Assembly (NCBI RefSeq): GCF_030818775.1
Contig: NZ_JAUTAU010000001.1
Location: 1,616,001-1,680,000 of the forward strand
Direction: 5' to 3'
Origin: Bacillus sp. SORGH_AS_0510
GTDB taxonomy: Bacteria > Bacillota > Bacilli > Bacillales > Cytobacillaceae
Length of the DNA: 64,000 nt
The position numbers and the translations under genes are program-made. Below the pieces are notes generated by a model. The model searched no databases. It was given only the letters and a program-made list of their open reading frames with translations, and was not told where the DNA came from. This document shows positions 8,383-18,435 of this stretch, piece after piece; within the stretch, counting starts at the first letter, position 1; each line of letters begins with the position of its first letter.

Positions 8383-8881
8383 ATTCAAATTCTATGTCCA
8401 GTTGAATAGTAAGGTTTGTATAAATAACCATTTCTTTTACCTTGAGTTTATAGCGTTTGTCATTGATTTTAATCGGTTTATTTTCAATAATTTTTTTCAA
8501 GAGATCCTTGCTTTTATATACAGTGTCTAAATCTTTTGCCAGCATCATACTGATATCATCTTTTACGGAGTCTTCCGTCTCTGAAACACTTAGCAAATCG
8601 AGCTTATATTTTTCCCAGTTCATAATCTTTACATTAATTTTTTGGACAGTCAGCTGTTCTATATTCCGCTTGTTCATTTCTTTATACTCTTCCTGCCAAA
8701 TCTTTTTTTCTTCGTTTAAATCGATAATCTTTTGCTGCTGTATTCGTAATAATTCTGTATTCTCCTCCTGCCATACTCCGTAAATATAGAGAAAAATACA
8801 CCAACTAATTGCACCACCTACTGCGGCACCTGCAAAAAAACGTTGCCAGGACGGTTTTCGATAGTAAGGTGGGATTCTCAT
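8381..8881 (-). CDS. ytrI: Sporulation membrane protein YtrI
   Basis: A 166-aa protein starting MRIPPYYRKPSWQRFFAG, the hallmark N-terminus of YtrI. One membrane helix at about residues 16-36 is followed by a coiled-coil-like stretch rich in Gln/Glu (about 40-70) and a mixed alpha/beta domain. In B. subtilis ytrH-ytrI is made in the mother cell under sigma-E and loss lowers sporulation; the mechanism is unknown. The ATG at 8881 overlaps the ytrH stop as ATGA, showing translational coupling. Confidence 0.9.
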   Translation of the reverse strand: MRIPPYYRKPSWQRFFAGAAVGGAISWCIFLYIYGVWQEENTELLRIQQQKIIDLNEEKKIWQEEYKEMNKRNIEQLTVQKINVKIMNWEKYKLDLLSVSETEDSVKDDISMMLAKDLDTVYKSKDLLKKIIENKPIKINDKRYKLKVKEMVIYTNLTIQLDIEFE

Positions 8882-9216
8882 GATGAAATATGCTCCTGTG
8901 TTAACCAATTGATGATGAGGGCACCTGTTTGGGCGCCTCCTAATGCAGAGAGAATTAATAAGAATTGTTTAAAAATATCCTTCGTATCGGCGTTAAATAA
9001 ACCTCTTTCGAAGGTATAAACTGTATCGAATGTACCCCCAATCGCTGCTACGATGGCCCAAATTCTAAGTGCTGAGGATAAGCGGTAGACGGTTGTCAAT
9101 GGTGGCTGTCCCGTTAAAAATGAGGCAATTCCGCCAATAAGTGACCCCCCTAGTACAACCCCTAAAGCAATAAAGTAACTTTCAATAAATGTAGGAAAAA
9201 AACCAATCTCTTTCAT
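8878..9216 (-). CDS. ytrH: Sporulation protein YtrH
   Basis: A 112-aa membrane protein with three hydrophobic segments (about residues 14-35, 50-66 and 80-105) and conserved Gly-rich helices such as GVVLGGSLIGGIASF. It is the first gene of the two-gene ytrHI unit. The start follows GAGGCGG. Its family is confined to endospore formers, which supports the assignment of the host. Confidence 0.9.
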   Translation of the reverse strand: MKEIGFFPTFIESYFIALGVVLGGSLIGGIASFLTGQPPLTTVYRLSSALRIWAIVAAIGGTFDTVYTFERGLFNADTKDIFKQFLLILSALGGAQTGALIINWLTQEHISS

Positions 9217-9256
9217 TCATTCAACCGCCTCTGTACATGATTAAGACATATATAAC

Positions 9257-9286
9257 ATTTATATGGACAAGTACACTAATTTATGT
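9257..9286 (-). promoter_or_regulatory. Candidate sigma-E promoter of ytrHI
   Basis: On the minus strand an ATA-containing -35 (ACATAAA) lies 14 bases before CATATAAAT, close to the sigma-E -10 CATACA-T. B. subtilis ytrHI is sigma-E dependent. The match is only partial. Confidence 0.35.
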
Positions 9287-9330
9287 TTTTGGAAAGTAAT
9301 TAGGATGTATAAATAGACTAGTCCTTTGAA

Positions 9331-9450
9331 TCCAGCTCCAGCACCTAGCCCCTCGGGTCAAATAACCTTCGGCAAGAAAAGTTAAAGAACGGACTTTTCT
9401 TGCCGAAGAACATTTGCCTGTCGGGGCTGAACAAGGCGCTTCCGCTTTTT
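9331..9450 (+). repeat. Family A structured repeat, copy 1
   Basis: About 120 bp with nested inverted repeats: TTCGGCAAG pairs with CTTGCCGAA, AGCCCC with GGGGCT, and outer CCT with AGG. The copy is directly followed by a family B copy. Other copies at 22716, 26843, 27554, 40561 and 63259, all in this orientation. Confidence 0.85.
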
Positions 9451-9456
9451 ATTTAA

Positions 9457-9640
9457 AAGCTGTGTTAAAGAACATTGTTGATTTATACACCCTGTTGATT
9501 GGAGCGGAAGGCACGAAGACTCCTGTGGGAGTATGGTTCTGGGGAGACCCCGCATGCGCGTTTCTCAGAGGAGGCTCCCCGAAACACCCACGAACCGCTC
9601 GTGCCTGGAGCGGAAATCAATAGTCAAGTTTAACAAAGCC
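9457..9640 (+). repeat. Family B structured repeat (MITE-like), copy 1
   Basis: About 180 bp. Terminal inverted repeats GCTGTGTTAAA / TTTAACAAAGC enclose TTGATT/AATCAA, GGCACGA/TCGTGCC and the hairpin ACTCC-TGTG-GGAGT. Open frames through it are repeat shadows, not genes. Together with copy A1 it fills the space between ytrH and dnaE. Confidence 0.85.
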
Positions 9641-9725
9641 TATTTAAAAAAGAGAACATATTTTCTTTTTTTGCATTTAAGTTTTATAATAATTAATAGA
9701 ATAAATTAAGGAACGGTGTAGAGTT

Positions 9726-12700
9726 ATGTCTTTTATTCACCTTCATGTATATAGTGCTTATAGTTTGTTGACGAGTACGGCATCTGTCCCGGAGTTAATT
9801 AGCAATGCTAAGAAAAAAGGGTTTTCTATACTTGCTTTAACGGATCGAAATGTAATGTACGGTGCGATTGAATTTTATAAGCTTTGTAAAAAGAACAATA
9901 TAAAACCGATTTTTGGGATTGACCGTTGATGTGGAAAGTGACATTACCCCGAATCAATCCTATCCGCTGGTTTTACTTGCAGAGAATGAAAATGGGTTTA
10001 GGAATCTATTGAAAATATCCAGTGCTGTGCAAACAAAATCGGATAACGGAATCCCGCAAAAATGGCTGCGGCACTATGCTGAGGGGATTATTGCGATTAC
10101 ACCTGGAACTGAAGGGGAAATAGAACAAGCAGTCATAAATGGAAACAATGATTTGGCAATGAATCTCACTAGACAATTGGTTAGTGTATTTGGGAATGGG
10201 AACGTATTTCTCTCAGTTCAAAGCCACCAAGTAGGTCATGAGGCTTTAGTTAATAGGCAATTGATTAAAATAAGCCACGAGCTACATGTTCCTATTGTCG
10301 CAACCAATAACGTCCATTATTTAGAAAAAGAGGACATGTTTGCACATGAATGTCTGCTAGCTATAAAAAATGGAGATAAACTGCAGGATGACCACCGGGA
10401 TAAATTAGAAGGTGACCAATTTTATTTAAAGACTCCTGAGGAAATGGTACATGCTTTTTCAGAAATCCCTGAGGCCATGGAAAATACTCTTCTCATTGCA
10501 AATAGGTGCAATGTAAACATTGAATTAAATAAAACCTACTTACCCTCTTTCCCAACAGAAAACAACATTCCAGCCGATGAGTATCTTGAAATGTTGTGTA
10601 ATCATGGCTTAAATGAACGGTTCTCAAATCCCTCAAAAGAATATTATGAGCGTTTAAGCTATGAGCTTAGCGTTATAAAGCGAATGAAGTTTAGTAATTA
10701 CTTTTTAATTGTCTGGGACTTTATGAAATATGCTCGGGACCATGGAATTTTAACAGGACCTGGCAGGGGTTCCGCTGCCGGGTCACTTGTTGCTTACGTT
10801 TTATTTATTACCGATGTTGATCCCATTGAACATCATTTATTATTTGAAAGGTTTTTAAATCCTGAAAGAATTTCAATGCCCGATATTGATATAGATTTTC
10901 CTGACCATCGTCGTGATGAAGTAATAGAATATGTGGCAGAAAAATATGGAAAGCTCCATGTTGCTCAAATCGTTACCTTTGGTACGCTCGCAGCGAAAGC
11001 AGCTTTACGCGATGTTGGCAGAGTTTTTGGATTGAATTCAAAAGAACTAGAACAGCTATCAAGATTTGTTCCGTCCCGATTGGGAGTGGATTTGAAGTCC
11101 GCCTATCAAGAATCGGAGTCGTTTAGAAAGTTTATTAATGAAAGCCCCATGAACCAAAGACTTTTTCAAGTAGCCTTGAAGCTTGAGGGGCTTCCACGCC
11201 ATACTTCTACACATGCAGCAGGTGTAGTCATTAGCGAAAAACCGTTAATAGATTTAATCCCCATTCAACAGGGATCATCTTCCGTTTATTTAACGCAATA
11301 CTCAATGGAATATCTTGAGGAAATTGGCCTGCTTAAAATGGATTTTCTCGGTTTGCGAAATCTTACCTTAATCGAATCCATTTTATCCTCTATTAACCGC
11401 AGTACCAAACAGAAGGTCAATATAGCCTCCATTCCGCTAAATGACACAGAGACCTTTCATTTACTAGCTAGGGGGGAAACAACTGGAATCTTTCAGTTGG
11501 AGTCGGAAGGTATGAGGAAGGTATTAACTCGTTTAAAGCCCTCACGATTTGAAGATATTGTTGCTGTTAATGCATTGTACCGTCCTGGTCCTATGGAAAA
11601 CATTCCATTATTTATTGACCGAAAACACGGTACTAAGACCGTAGAATACCCACATCCTGATTTAATGCCAATTCTTGAAAATACCTACGGTGTCATAGTG
11701 TATCAGGAACAAATCATGCAGATTGCTTCTACAATGGCGGGTTTCTCTTTAGGGGAAGCAGACCTTTTAAGAAGAGCAGTTGGGAAAAAACAAAAAGAAG
11801 TTTTAGATAAAGAGCGGACTCATTTTGTCCAAGGAGCAATGAAAAAAGGCTATGATCAATCCTTGGCAAACGAGATATATGATTTGATTGTTCGATTTGC
11901 TAATTATGGTTTTAACAGAAGCCATGCCGTTGCGTATAGTATGATTGCTTATCAGTTAGCTTATTTAAAAGCAAACTTTCCTGTCTTTTTTATGGCTGGA
12001 CTCCTTACCTCTGCAATCGGCAATGAAACAAAAATTGCACAATATATTTTGGAAACAAAGCAAAAGGAAATTACTGTCCTTCCACCTTCTATTAATTATA
12101 GCGCCTTCTCCTTCCATGTTGAAAAAGGAGGAATCCGGTATAGTCTCGCAGCTATTAAAGGCATAGGGGCTGCCGCATTAAAGGAAATTTTTCAAGCAAG
12201 GAAGCAGAAAAAATTTGATGATCTATTTGACTTTTGTATAAGAGTATCCTCGAAAGCGATTAACCGAAAAACATTAGAATATCTTGTACACTCTGGCAGC
12301 TTTGATGAGTTCGGTGAAGATCGTGCTGTTCTTCTGGCTAGTTTGGATGTAGCAATTGAACATGCACAAATTTTTAAACCAGACGATTCCAATCAATTTG
12401 ATTTGTTTGACGATGAATTTATGCTAAAGCCAAAGTATGTTCCAGTTGATCCAATCAGCTTGGAGCACAAACTGGCATTTGAAAAAGAAGCGCTCGGTTT
12501 TTACCTATCCGATCATCCAATTTCCGTCTATGAAAGGGAGCTTAAGAAAAGAGGGGGAACGATCCTTTATCATTTAAGTCATGACAACAAAAGGGCTACA
12601 TCAGGAGTATATATTTCAGCATTGAAGTCGATACGAACAAAAAAAGGGGATTTAATGGCCTTTATCACTGTTAGTGATGGAAGCGGGGAAATGGAAGCGG

Positions 12701-13089
12701 TCGCTTTTCCTAATGTATTTAAAAAGTATCATACTCTTCTTGGACAAGGTAATTTCGTTCTGATCGAAGGGAAGGTAGAGGAGCGGGAAGGGAAAGGTCA
12801 ATTTATTATTCAGCAGGTATTTGACTTGGAAGAATGGATAAAAACAAAGCCGATAAGACAGCCAGTATTATACTTGAAAATTTCTGCAGACCAGCCTAAC
12901 GAGAATATTTTAAACAGTATAAATAATATTCTAGCAGAACACAAAGGGGATGCCTCTGTTATTTTGCATGATGAAGCGACTAGGAAAACGGTAAAATTAG
13001 GCAGTGAAAAACAAGTTCATCCAACCCTTGAATTGCAACAGCAATTAAGAAACCTACTCGGTGAAAAAAATGTGGTGCTGAGAGATTAA
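9726..13089 (+). CDS. dnaE: DNA polymerase III alpha subunit DnaE, apparent one-base frameshift
   Basis: Replicative polymerase that extends RNA primers on the lagging strand in Firmicutes. The first 64 codons (MSFIHLHVYSAYS..., ending IKPIFG) and the remainder from LTVDVE lie in different frames. Dropping one G from the GGG at 9915-9917 joins them into a 1120-aa protein of normal length. Downstream the frame is intact: catalytic PDIDIDFPD at about residue 390, GPGRGSAAGSLVAYV, KKQKEVLDKER, helix-hairpin-helix region and OB fold (about 930-1010). The PHP motif reads HVY rather than HVH, consistent with an inactive PHP site. Because dnaE is essential in B. subtilis, a sequencing or assembly error is the likeliest cause. 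Confidence 0.93.
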
Positions 13090-13091
13090 TC

Positions 13092-13119
13092 TTTACAACT
13101 ATGGCAGATATGTTATAGT
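13092..13119 (+). promoter_or_regulatory. ytsJ promoter
   Basis: TTTACA (13092-13097), 16-base spacer, TATAGT (13114-13119). The predicted start near 13126 lies just before the operator palindrome. Confidence 0.55.
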
Positions 13120-13134
13120 GATAATGAGACAAGT

Positions 13135-13147
13135 GTGGTCTGACCAC
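13135..13147 (+). promoter_or_regulatory. GntR/FadR-type operator before ytsJ
   Basis: GTGGTCTGACCAC is a 13-bp palindrome with a single central base, the TGGTC-N-GACCA form typical of FadR-subfamily GntR regulators. It lies about 10 bases past the predicted ytsJ transcription start, a position suited to repression. An identical site precedes accD. Confidence 0.7.
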
Positions 13148-13212
13148 TATTGATGAACTTAATATTAATGAACTTATTTATCTATTGTAATCATTTTAAG
13201 GGGTGACATATT

Positions 13213-14442
13213 TTGACTTTACGTGAAGAAGCATTACACATGCATCGCATTAATAAAGGAAAATTAGAGTCAAAATCAAAAGTTCCTGTGCGGAATGCTC
13301 AGGATTTAAGTTTGGCATATTCTCCAGGTGTGGCAGAGCCATGTAAAGATATATATGAAAAGCCAGAGATGGTTTACGAGTATACAATGAAAGGAAACAT
13401 GGTGGCTGTTGTTTCCGATGGTACAGCAGTATTAGGTCTAGGCAATATTGGACCTGAAGCAGCCCTGCCGGTTATGGAAGGAAAAGCTGTATTATTTAAA
13501 AGCTTTGCTGGTGTAGATGCATTTCCAATCTGTTTAAACACAACTGATGTAGATAAGATTGTTGAAACTGTAAAGCTTCTTGAACCAACTTTCGGTGGCG
13601 TAAATCTTGAAGATATAGCTGCTCCAAACTGTTTTGTTATCGAAGAAAGACTAAAAAAGGAAACAAATATCCCAATTTTCCACGACGACCAGCATGGAAC
13701 AGCGATTGTTACAGTGGCTGGGCTCGTTAATGCTCTAAAATTAGTGGGCAAAAAGATGACTGAGATTAAAGTCGTAGCAAATGGAGCGGGTGCTGCAGGG
13801 ATTGCGATTATTAAATTGCTTTATAGCTATGGAGTAAGAGACATCATTATGTGTGATACAAAGGGTGCTATTTATGAAGGACGCCCAGAGGGAATGAACG
13901 CAGTTAAAGCAGAAGTTGCTAAGTATACAAACCGTGATAGCTTATCCGGTAGCCTAGCGGATGTCATTAAAGGTGCGGATGTTTTCATTGGTGTATCTGT
14001 GGCTGGTGCATTGACAAAAGAAATGGTTGCATCAATGAATCCTGATTCCATCATTTTTGCCATGGCTAATCCGGTACCAGAAATCATGCCTGAAGAAGCA
14101 AAAGAGGCAGGAGCAAAGGTTGTTGGGACAGGCCGTTCCGATTTTCCAAATCAGGTAAACAACGTACTTGCCTTCCCTGGTATTTTCCGAGGAGCACTAG
14201 ATGTTCGTGCTACACATATTAATGAAAAAATGAAAGTGGCTGCTGTGGAAGCAATTGCGAACTTAATCAGTGAGGAAGAGCTAAACGCAGACTATGTCAT
14301 TCCAGCACCTTTCGATCCTAGGGTTGCTCCTGATGTAGCAGCTGCTGTAGCTAAAGCTGCTATGGAAACGGGAGTTGCCAGACTAAAAGTAGACCCCGAA
14401 GATGTAAAAGAAAAAAACACAGAGGCTCGCTATTATCGGTAA
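13213..14442 (+). CDS. ytsJ: NAD(P)-dependent malic enzyme
   Basis: A 409-aa malate dehydrogenase (decarboxylating) that turns malate into pyruvate and CO2; the B. subtilis orthologue YtsJ is the main NADPH-producing form. It has the malic N-domain with SLAYSPGVAEPCKDI (residues 35-50), the metal-binding stretch FHDDQHGTAI, and the NAD(P)-binding ANGAGAAGIAIIKLL. It lacks the phosphotransacetylase domain of long bacterial forms. TTG 13213 follows AAGGGGTGA. It is 18 bases before the GntR gene and its product can feed accDA-driven fatty acid synthesis. Confidence 0.95.
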   Translation: MTLREEALHMHRINKGKLESKSKVPVRNAQDLSLAYSPGVAEPCKDIYEKPEMVYEYTMKGNMVAVVSDGTAVLGLGNIGPEAALPVMEGKAVLFKSFAGVDAFPICLNTTDVDKIVETVKLLEPTFGGVNLEDIAAPNCFVIEERLKKETNIPIFHDDQHGTAIVTVAGLVNALKLVGKKMTEIKVVANGAGAAGIAIIKLLYSYGVRDIIMCDTKGAIYEGRPEGMNAVKAEVAKYTNRDSLSGSLADVIKGADVFIGVSVAGALTKEMVASMNPDSIIFAMANPVPEIMPEEAKEAGAKVVGTGRSDFPNQVNNVLAFPGIFRGALDVRATHINEKMKVAAVEAIANLISEEELNADYVIPAPFDPRVAPDVAAAVAKAAMETGVARLKVDPEDVKEKNTEARYYR

Positions 14443-14460
14443 AAGTGAGTGATTAAGTAA

Positions 14461-15087
14461 GTGACTAATACAAAAGTATATTTAGAGATTGTAAAGCACC
14501 TGCGCGAAATGATTGCAATGGACGGTCTAAAGACTGGAGATAAAATACCTTCTGAACGGGAGTTGTCAGAGCGCCTGAATTTCGGGCGCTCTTCCGTTCG
14601 AGAAGCACTCCGGGCATTAGAGTTACTCGGCTTAATTGAAACACGTAGAGGCGAAGGAACATTTATTAGAGATTTCCGCGGACATCAGCTAGTAAAACTA
14701 CTCAGCACGTTCATTTTACAGGATGAAAGAGCGAAGCGAGATGTTTTCGAGACTAAGAATTTTATTGAAATGGACTGTCTCAGATTAGCCATTCAGAGAA
14801 TGAATACTACATCAATTGATCAGATAAAAGAATGGATAAAAAAATCTGAACATGTTCCTGATGATGAATTTTTTTATCGAATTATAGACATTGCAGATAA
14901 CCATCTTTTTTTAAGACTCTGGGGTATATTAAAGGAGTATTATTACTCTTTAGACTTTCCTAGAGAAGATTATAAGAAAGAAAACTATCTGTTAATACTT
15001 GAAGCAATAGCTACAAAGGATGAAATAAAAACAATTTCTGCCTATTATAAACTTCGAAATTTGTCATGTTCTATCGACAAATACTAA
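14461..15087 (+). CDS. GntR family regulator, FadR subfamily
   Basis: A 208-aa regulator. Residues 5-70 form the GntR winged helix (PSERELSERLNFGRSSVREALRALELLGLIETRRGEGTFI in part); the rest is a helical FCD-type ligand domain, somewhat short. It is co-transcribed with ytsJ and directly precedes accDA. Identical GTGGTCTGACCAC palindromes sit before ytsJ and before accD, so I infer that this protein binds both, controlling itself and malonyl-CoA synthesis. The ligand is unknown. GTG 14461 has only a weak SD, suggesting low expression. B. subtilis has no gene at this spot, as far as I recall. Confidence 0.85.
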   Translation: MTNTKVYLEIVKHLREMIAMDGLKTGDKIPSERELSERLNFGRSSVREALRALELLGLIETRRGEGTFIRDFRGHQLVKLLSTFILQDERAKRDVFETKNFIEMDCLRLAIQRMNTTSIDQIKEWIKKSEHVPDDEFFYRIIDIADNHLFLRLWGILKEYYYSLDFPREDYKKENYLLILEAIATKDEIKTISAYYKLRNLSCSIDKY

Positions 15088-15129
15088 CAGATTTTGAATT
15101 CTTTTTATTTTATGATGGAATTTATACAA

Positions 15130-15156
15130 GCCCTCTGATCAAGGGTGTTTTTTACC
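15130..15156 (+). terminator. Weak terminator after the GntR gene
   Basis: A short CCCT/AGGG stem followed by six T. Leaky termination would allow read-through into accDA. Confidence 0.4.
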
Positions 15157-15161
15157 GGCTG

Positions 15162-15174
15162 GTGGTCTGACCAC
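15162..15174 (+). promoter_or_regulatory. GntR/FadR-type operator before accDA
   Basis: A second exact copy of GTGGTCTGACCAC, 107 bases before the accD start. Identity over all 13 bases with the site before ytsJ marks both as binding sites of one regulator. I could not place a convincing accD promoter around it. Confidence 0.7.
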
Positions 15175-15280
15175 TTGCGAAGGATAGGTATGAAGTGGAT
15201 GTAGGATAGAAAGACTTCTAGATAGTAATAGATGGAGATTCTTGCTAAAAAGCAGGAGCGTTCACAAGGGAGGTTTTATT

Positions 15281-16159
15281 TTGGCGCTTAAAGATCTTTT
15301 TACAAAAAATCATACAAAAAAGAAGAAATATGCAACAATTCCAACAGAAACAGCTAAAAATGACGTACCTGAAGGGATTATGACTAAGTGTACTTCATGT
15401 AAAAAAATTATGTACACAAAGGAACTGGTGAAAAACAATAAAGTTTGTTTACATTGTGGATTCCATTTCCAAATGAATTCACATGAGCGAATTAACAGCT
15501 TTTTAGATGAAGGAAGCTTTGAAGAAATTAATAAAGATATGATTTCTGAAAATCCGCTCGGTTTTCCAGATTATCTAGAAAAACTCGAAAAAGACCGTCA
15601 AAAAAGCAAGTTGAACGAGGCAGTTGTCACTGGGAGTGGAACAGTAAATGGCCACAAGATTGTATTGGCTATTATGGATGCCTCATTCCGAATGGGAAGT
15701 ATGGGTTCTGTTGTAGGTGAAAAAATTACTCGTGCGATCGAAAAAGCAGATGAACTTTCCCTGCCATTTATTATTTTTACCGCTTCAGGTGGTGCTAGGA
15801 TGCAGGAGGGTGCATTAAGTTTAATGCAAATGGCAAAAACTAGTGTCGCATTAAAACGGTTTAGTGAAAATGGCGGTCTGATTATTTCTATCATGACGCA
15901 CCCAACAACTGGTGGTGTATCTGCAAGTTTTGCATCATTAGGGGATTTTAATTTTGCTGAACCAGGAGCTCTTATTGCCTTTGCCGGACGAAGAGTTATT
16001 GAACAATCTATAAGAGAAGAATTACCTGAGGATTTCCAAACAGCTGAGTTTTTATTAAAACATGGACAACTGGATGCCATTATTTCACGTGAGAATTTAG
16101 TGGACAAAATTACCAACATATTAGACATTCATCAACCTGGAGGTGAGCTCGAATGGTAG
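15281..16159 (+). CDS. accD: Acetyl-CoA carboxylase carboxyltransferase subunit beta
   Basis: A 292-aa subunit that, with AccA, transfers the carboxyl group from biotin to acetyl-CoA, giving malonyl-CoA. The N-terminal zinc ribbon has C37, C40, C56 and C59 (CTSCKK ... CLHCGF). The crotonase-like core includes the oxyanion stretch [13 protein letters not shown] and [22 protein letters not shown] precedes TTG 15281, giving MALKDLFTK, the usual start. Its stop overlaps the accA start (ATGGTAG), so the two subunits are translationally coupled. Confidence 0.96.
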   Translation: MALKDLFTKNHTKKKKYATIPTETAKNDVPEGIMTKCTSCKKIMYTKELVKNNKVCLHCGFHFQMNSHERINSFLDEGSFEEINKDMISENPLGFPDYLEKLEKDRQKSKLNEAVVTGSGTVNGHKIVLAIMDASFRMGSMGSVVGEKITRAIEKADELSLPFIIFTASGGARMQEGALSLMQMAKTSVALKRFSENGGLIISIMTHPTTGGVSASFASLGDFNFAEPGALIAFAGRRVIEQSIREELPEDFQTAEFLLKHGQLDAIISRENLVDKITNILDIHQPGGELEW

Positions 16160-17130
16160 GCGAATTAGAATTTGAACGCCCAGTTGTGGAGTTAAGAAGA
16201 AAAATTACCGAACTAAAAGAGTTCACTAAAACAGCAGATGTCGATTTAAGTTCTGAGATTACTAAATTAGAGGCTCGGCTTGAAAAGTTGGAGCACGATA
16301 TATATGAGAATATTAAACCATGGGATCGGGTACAAATTGCCCGTCATCCAAATAGACCAACAACCCTTGATTATATTTCTTATCTTTTTGAGGATTTCTT
16401 TGAGTTACATGGTGATCGGACCTTCGCAGATGATGAAGCGATTGTTGGTGGAGTTGCCAAGTTTAAAGGGTTACCTGTAACAGTTATTGGTCACCAGCGA
16501 GGAAAAGATACAAAAGAAAATATTCGTAGAAACTTTGGAATGCCGCATCCTGAAGGATATCGGAAAGCTCTTCGTCTCATGAAGCAGGCGGATAAGTTTA
16601 ATCGCCCAATCATTTGCTTTATTGATACTAAGGGAGCTTATCCAGGTAAGGCTGCAGAAGAGCGTGGTCAGAGTGAGGCGATTGCACGTAATCTTTTCGA
16701 AATGGCTGGTCTCCACGTTCCTGTAATCTGTATTGTTATTGGAGAAGGCGGTAGTGGTGGTGCTCTTGCTCTCGGTGTGGGTAACCGTATTTTTATGCTG
16801 GAAAACTCCACTTACTCGGTTATTTCTCCAGAGGGAGCAGCAGCGATCCTATGGAAGGATGCCTCTCTTGCAAAAAACGCTGCAGAAACAATGAAAATAA
16901 CTGCTCCAGACTTAAAGGAATTAGGTGTAATAGATGCAATTATCCCTGAAATAAAAGGCGGAGCTCATAAGGATGTTAAACAGCAATCAGAAGAAATTGA
17001 AAAATGCCTGAAAACTTCCCTTACAGAACTTCTTAAGCTTTCAGAAGATGAATTAATCTCAGATCGATATAATAGATTTAGAACCATTGGTGAATATACA
17101 ATGGTAAATGATTTTATTGGTGCGAAGTAA
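16153..17130 (+). CDS. accA: Acetyl-CoA carboxylase carboxyltransferase subunit alpha
   Basis: A 325-aa partner of AccD. An N-terminal helical hairpin (residues 5-50, [13 protein letters not shown]) is followed by the crotonase-fold domain with [20 protein letters not shown] and the conserved [16 protein letters not shown]. Length is close to the B. subtilis protein (325 aa). Starts inside the end of accD; a strong terminator follows, so accDA ends here and pfkA is a new unit. Confidence 0.96.
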   Translation: MVGELEFERPVVELRRKITELKEFTKTADVDLSSEITKLEARLEKLEHDIYENIKPWDRVQIARHPNRPTTLDYISYLFEDFFELHGDRTFADDEAIVGGVAKFKGLPVTVIGHQRGKDTKENIRRNFGMPHPEGYRKALRLMKQADKFNRPIICFIDTKGAYPGKAAEERGQSEAIARNLFEMAGLHVPVICIVIGEGGSGGALALGVGNRIFMLENSTYSVISPEGAAAILWKDASLAKNAAETMKITAPDLKELGVIDAIIPEIKGGAHKDVKQQSEEIEKCLKTSLTELLKLSEDELISDRYNRFRTIGEYTMVNDFIGAK

Positions 17131-17164
17131 AAAAAATCGTGCTCCATCCGGGCACGATTTTTTC
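17131..17164 (+). terminator. accDA terminator
   Basis: A 12-bp perfect stem AAAAAATCGTGC / GCACGATTTTTT with a 9-base loop; the T-rich arm ends at TTTTTTC. Confidence 0.88.
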
Positions 17165-17289
17165 TTGTCTTATTCACATAATGTTCAATGAATTTTCCTT
17201 GAATAGTCAATGATTCCGCTTTCATTATTAAATAAAACGCTTCCAGTTCACTAATTATTCCGTCTTTTATAATTACTAATATGAATCGG

Positions 17290-17318
17290 TTGTTAAGGTG
17301 ATTTCTTCGTGTTATTTT
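17290..17318 (+). promoter_or_regulatory. Candidate pfkA promoter
   Basis: TTGTTA (17290-17295), 17-base spacer, TATTTT (17313-17318). About 110 bases of leader would precede pfkA. Confidence 0.4.
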
Positions 17319-17389
17319 ATAAATATTCGTTGGTTTTATGTTAATAATAAAGGAAGTACATCTGAAGAAAATCAAACTAATTTTATTAA

Positions 17390-18394
<1,005 letters not shown>

Positions 18395-18435
18395 AGAATA
18401 GCGTTTGTCTTTTCTAAAATGGGAGGAAATAAAGC

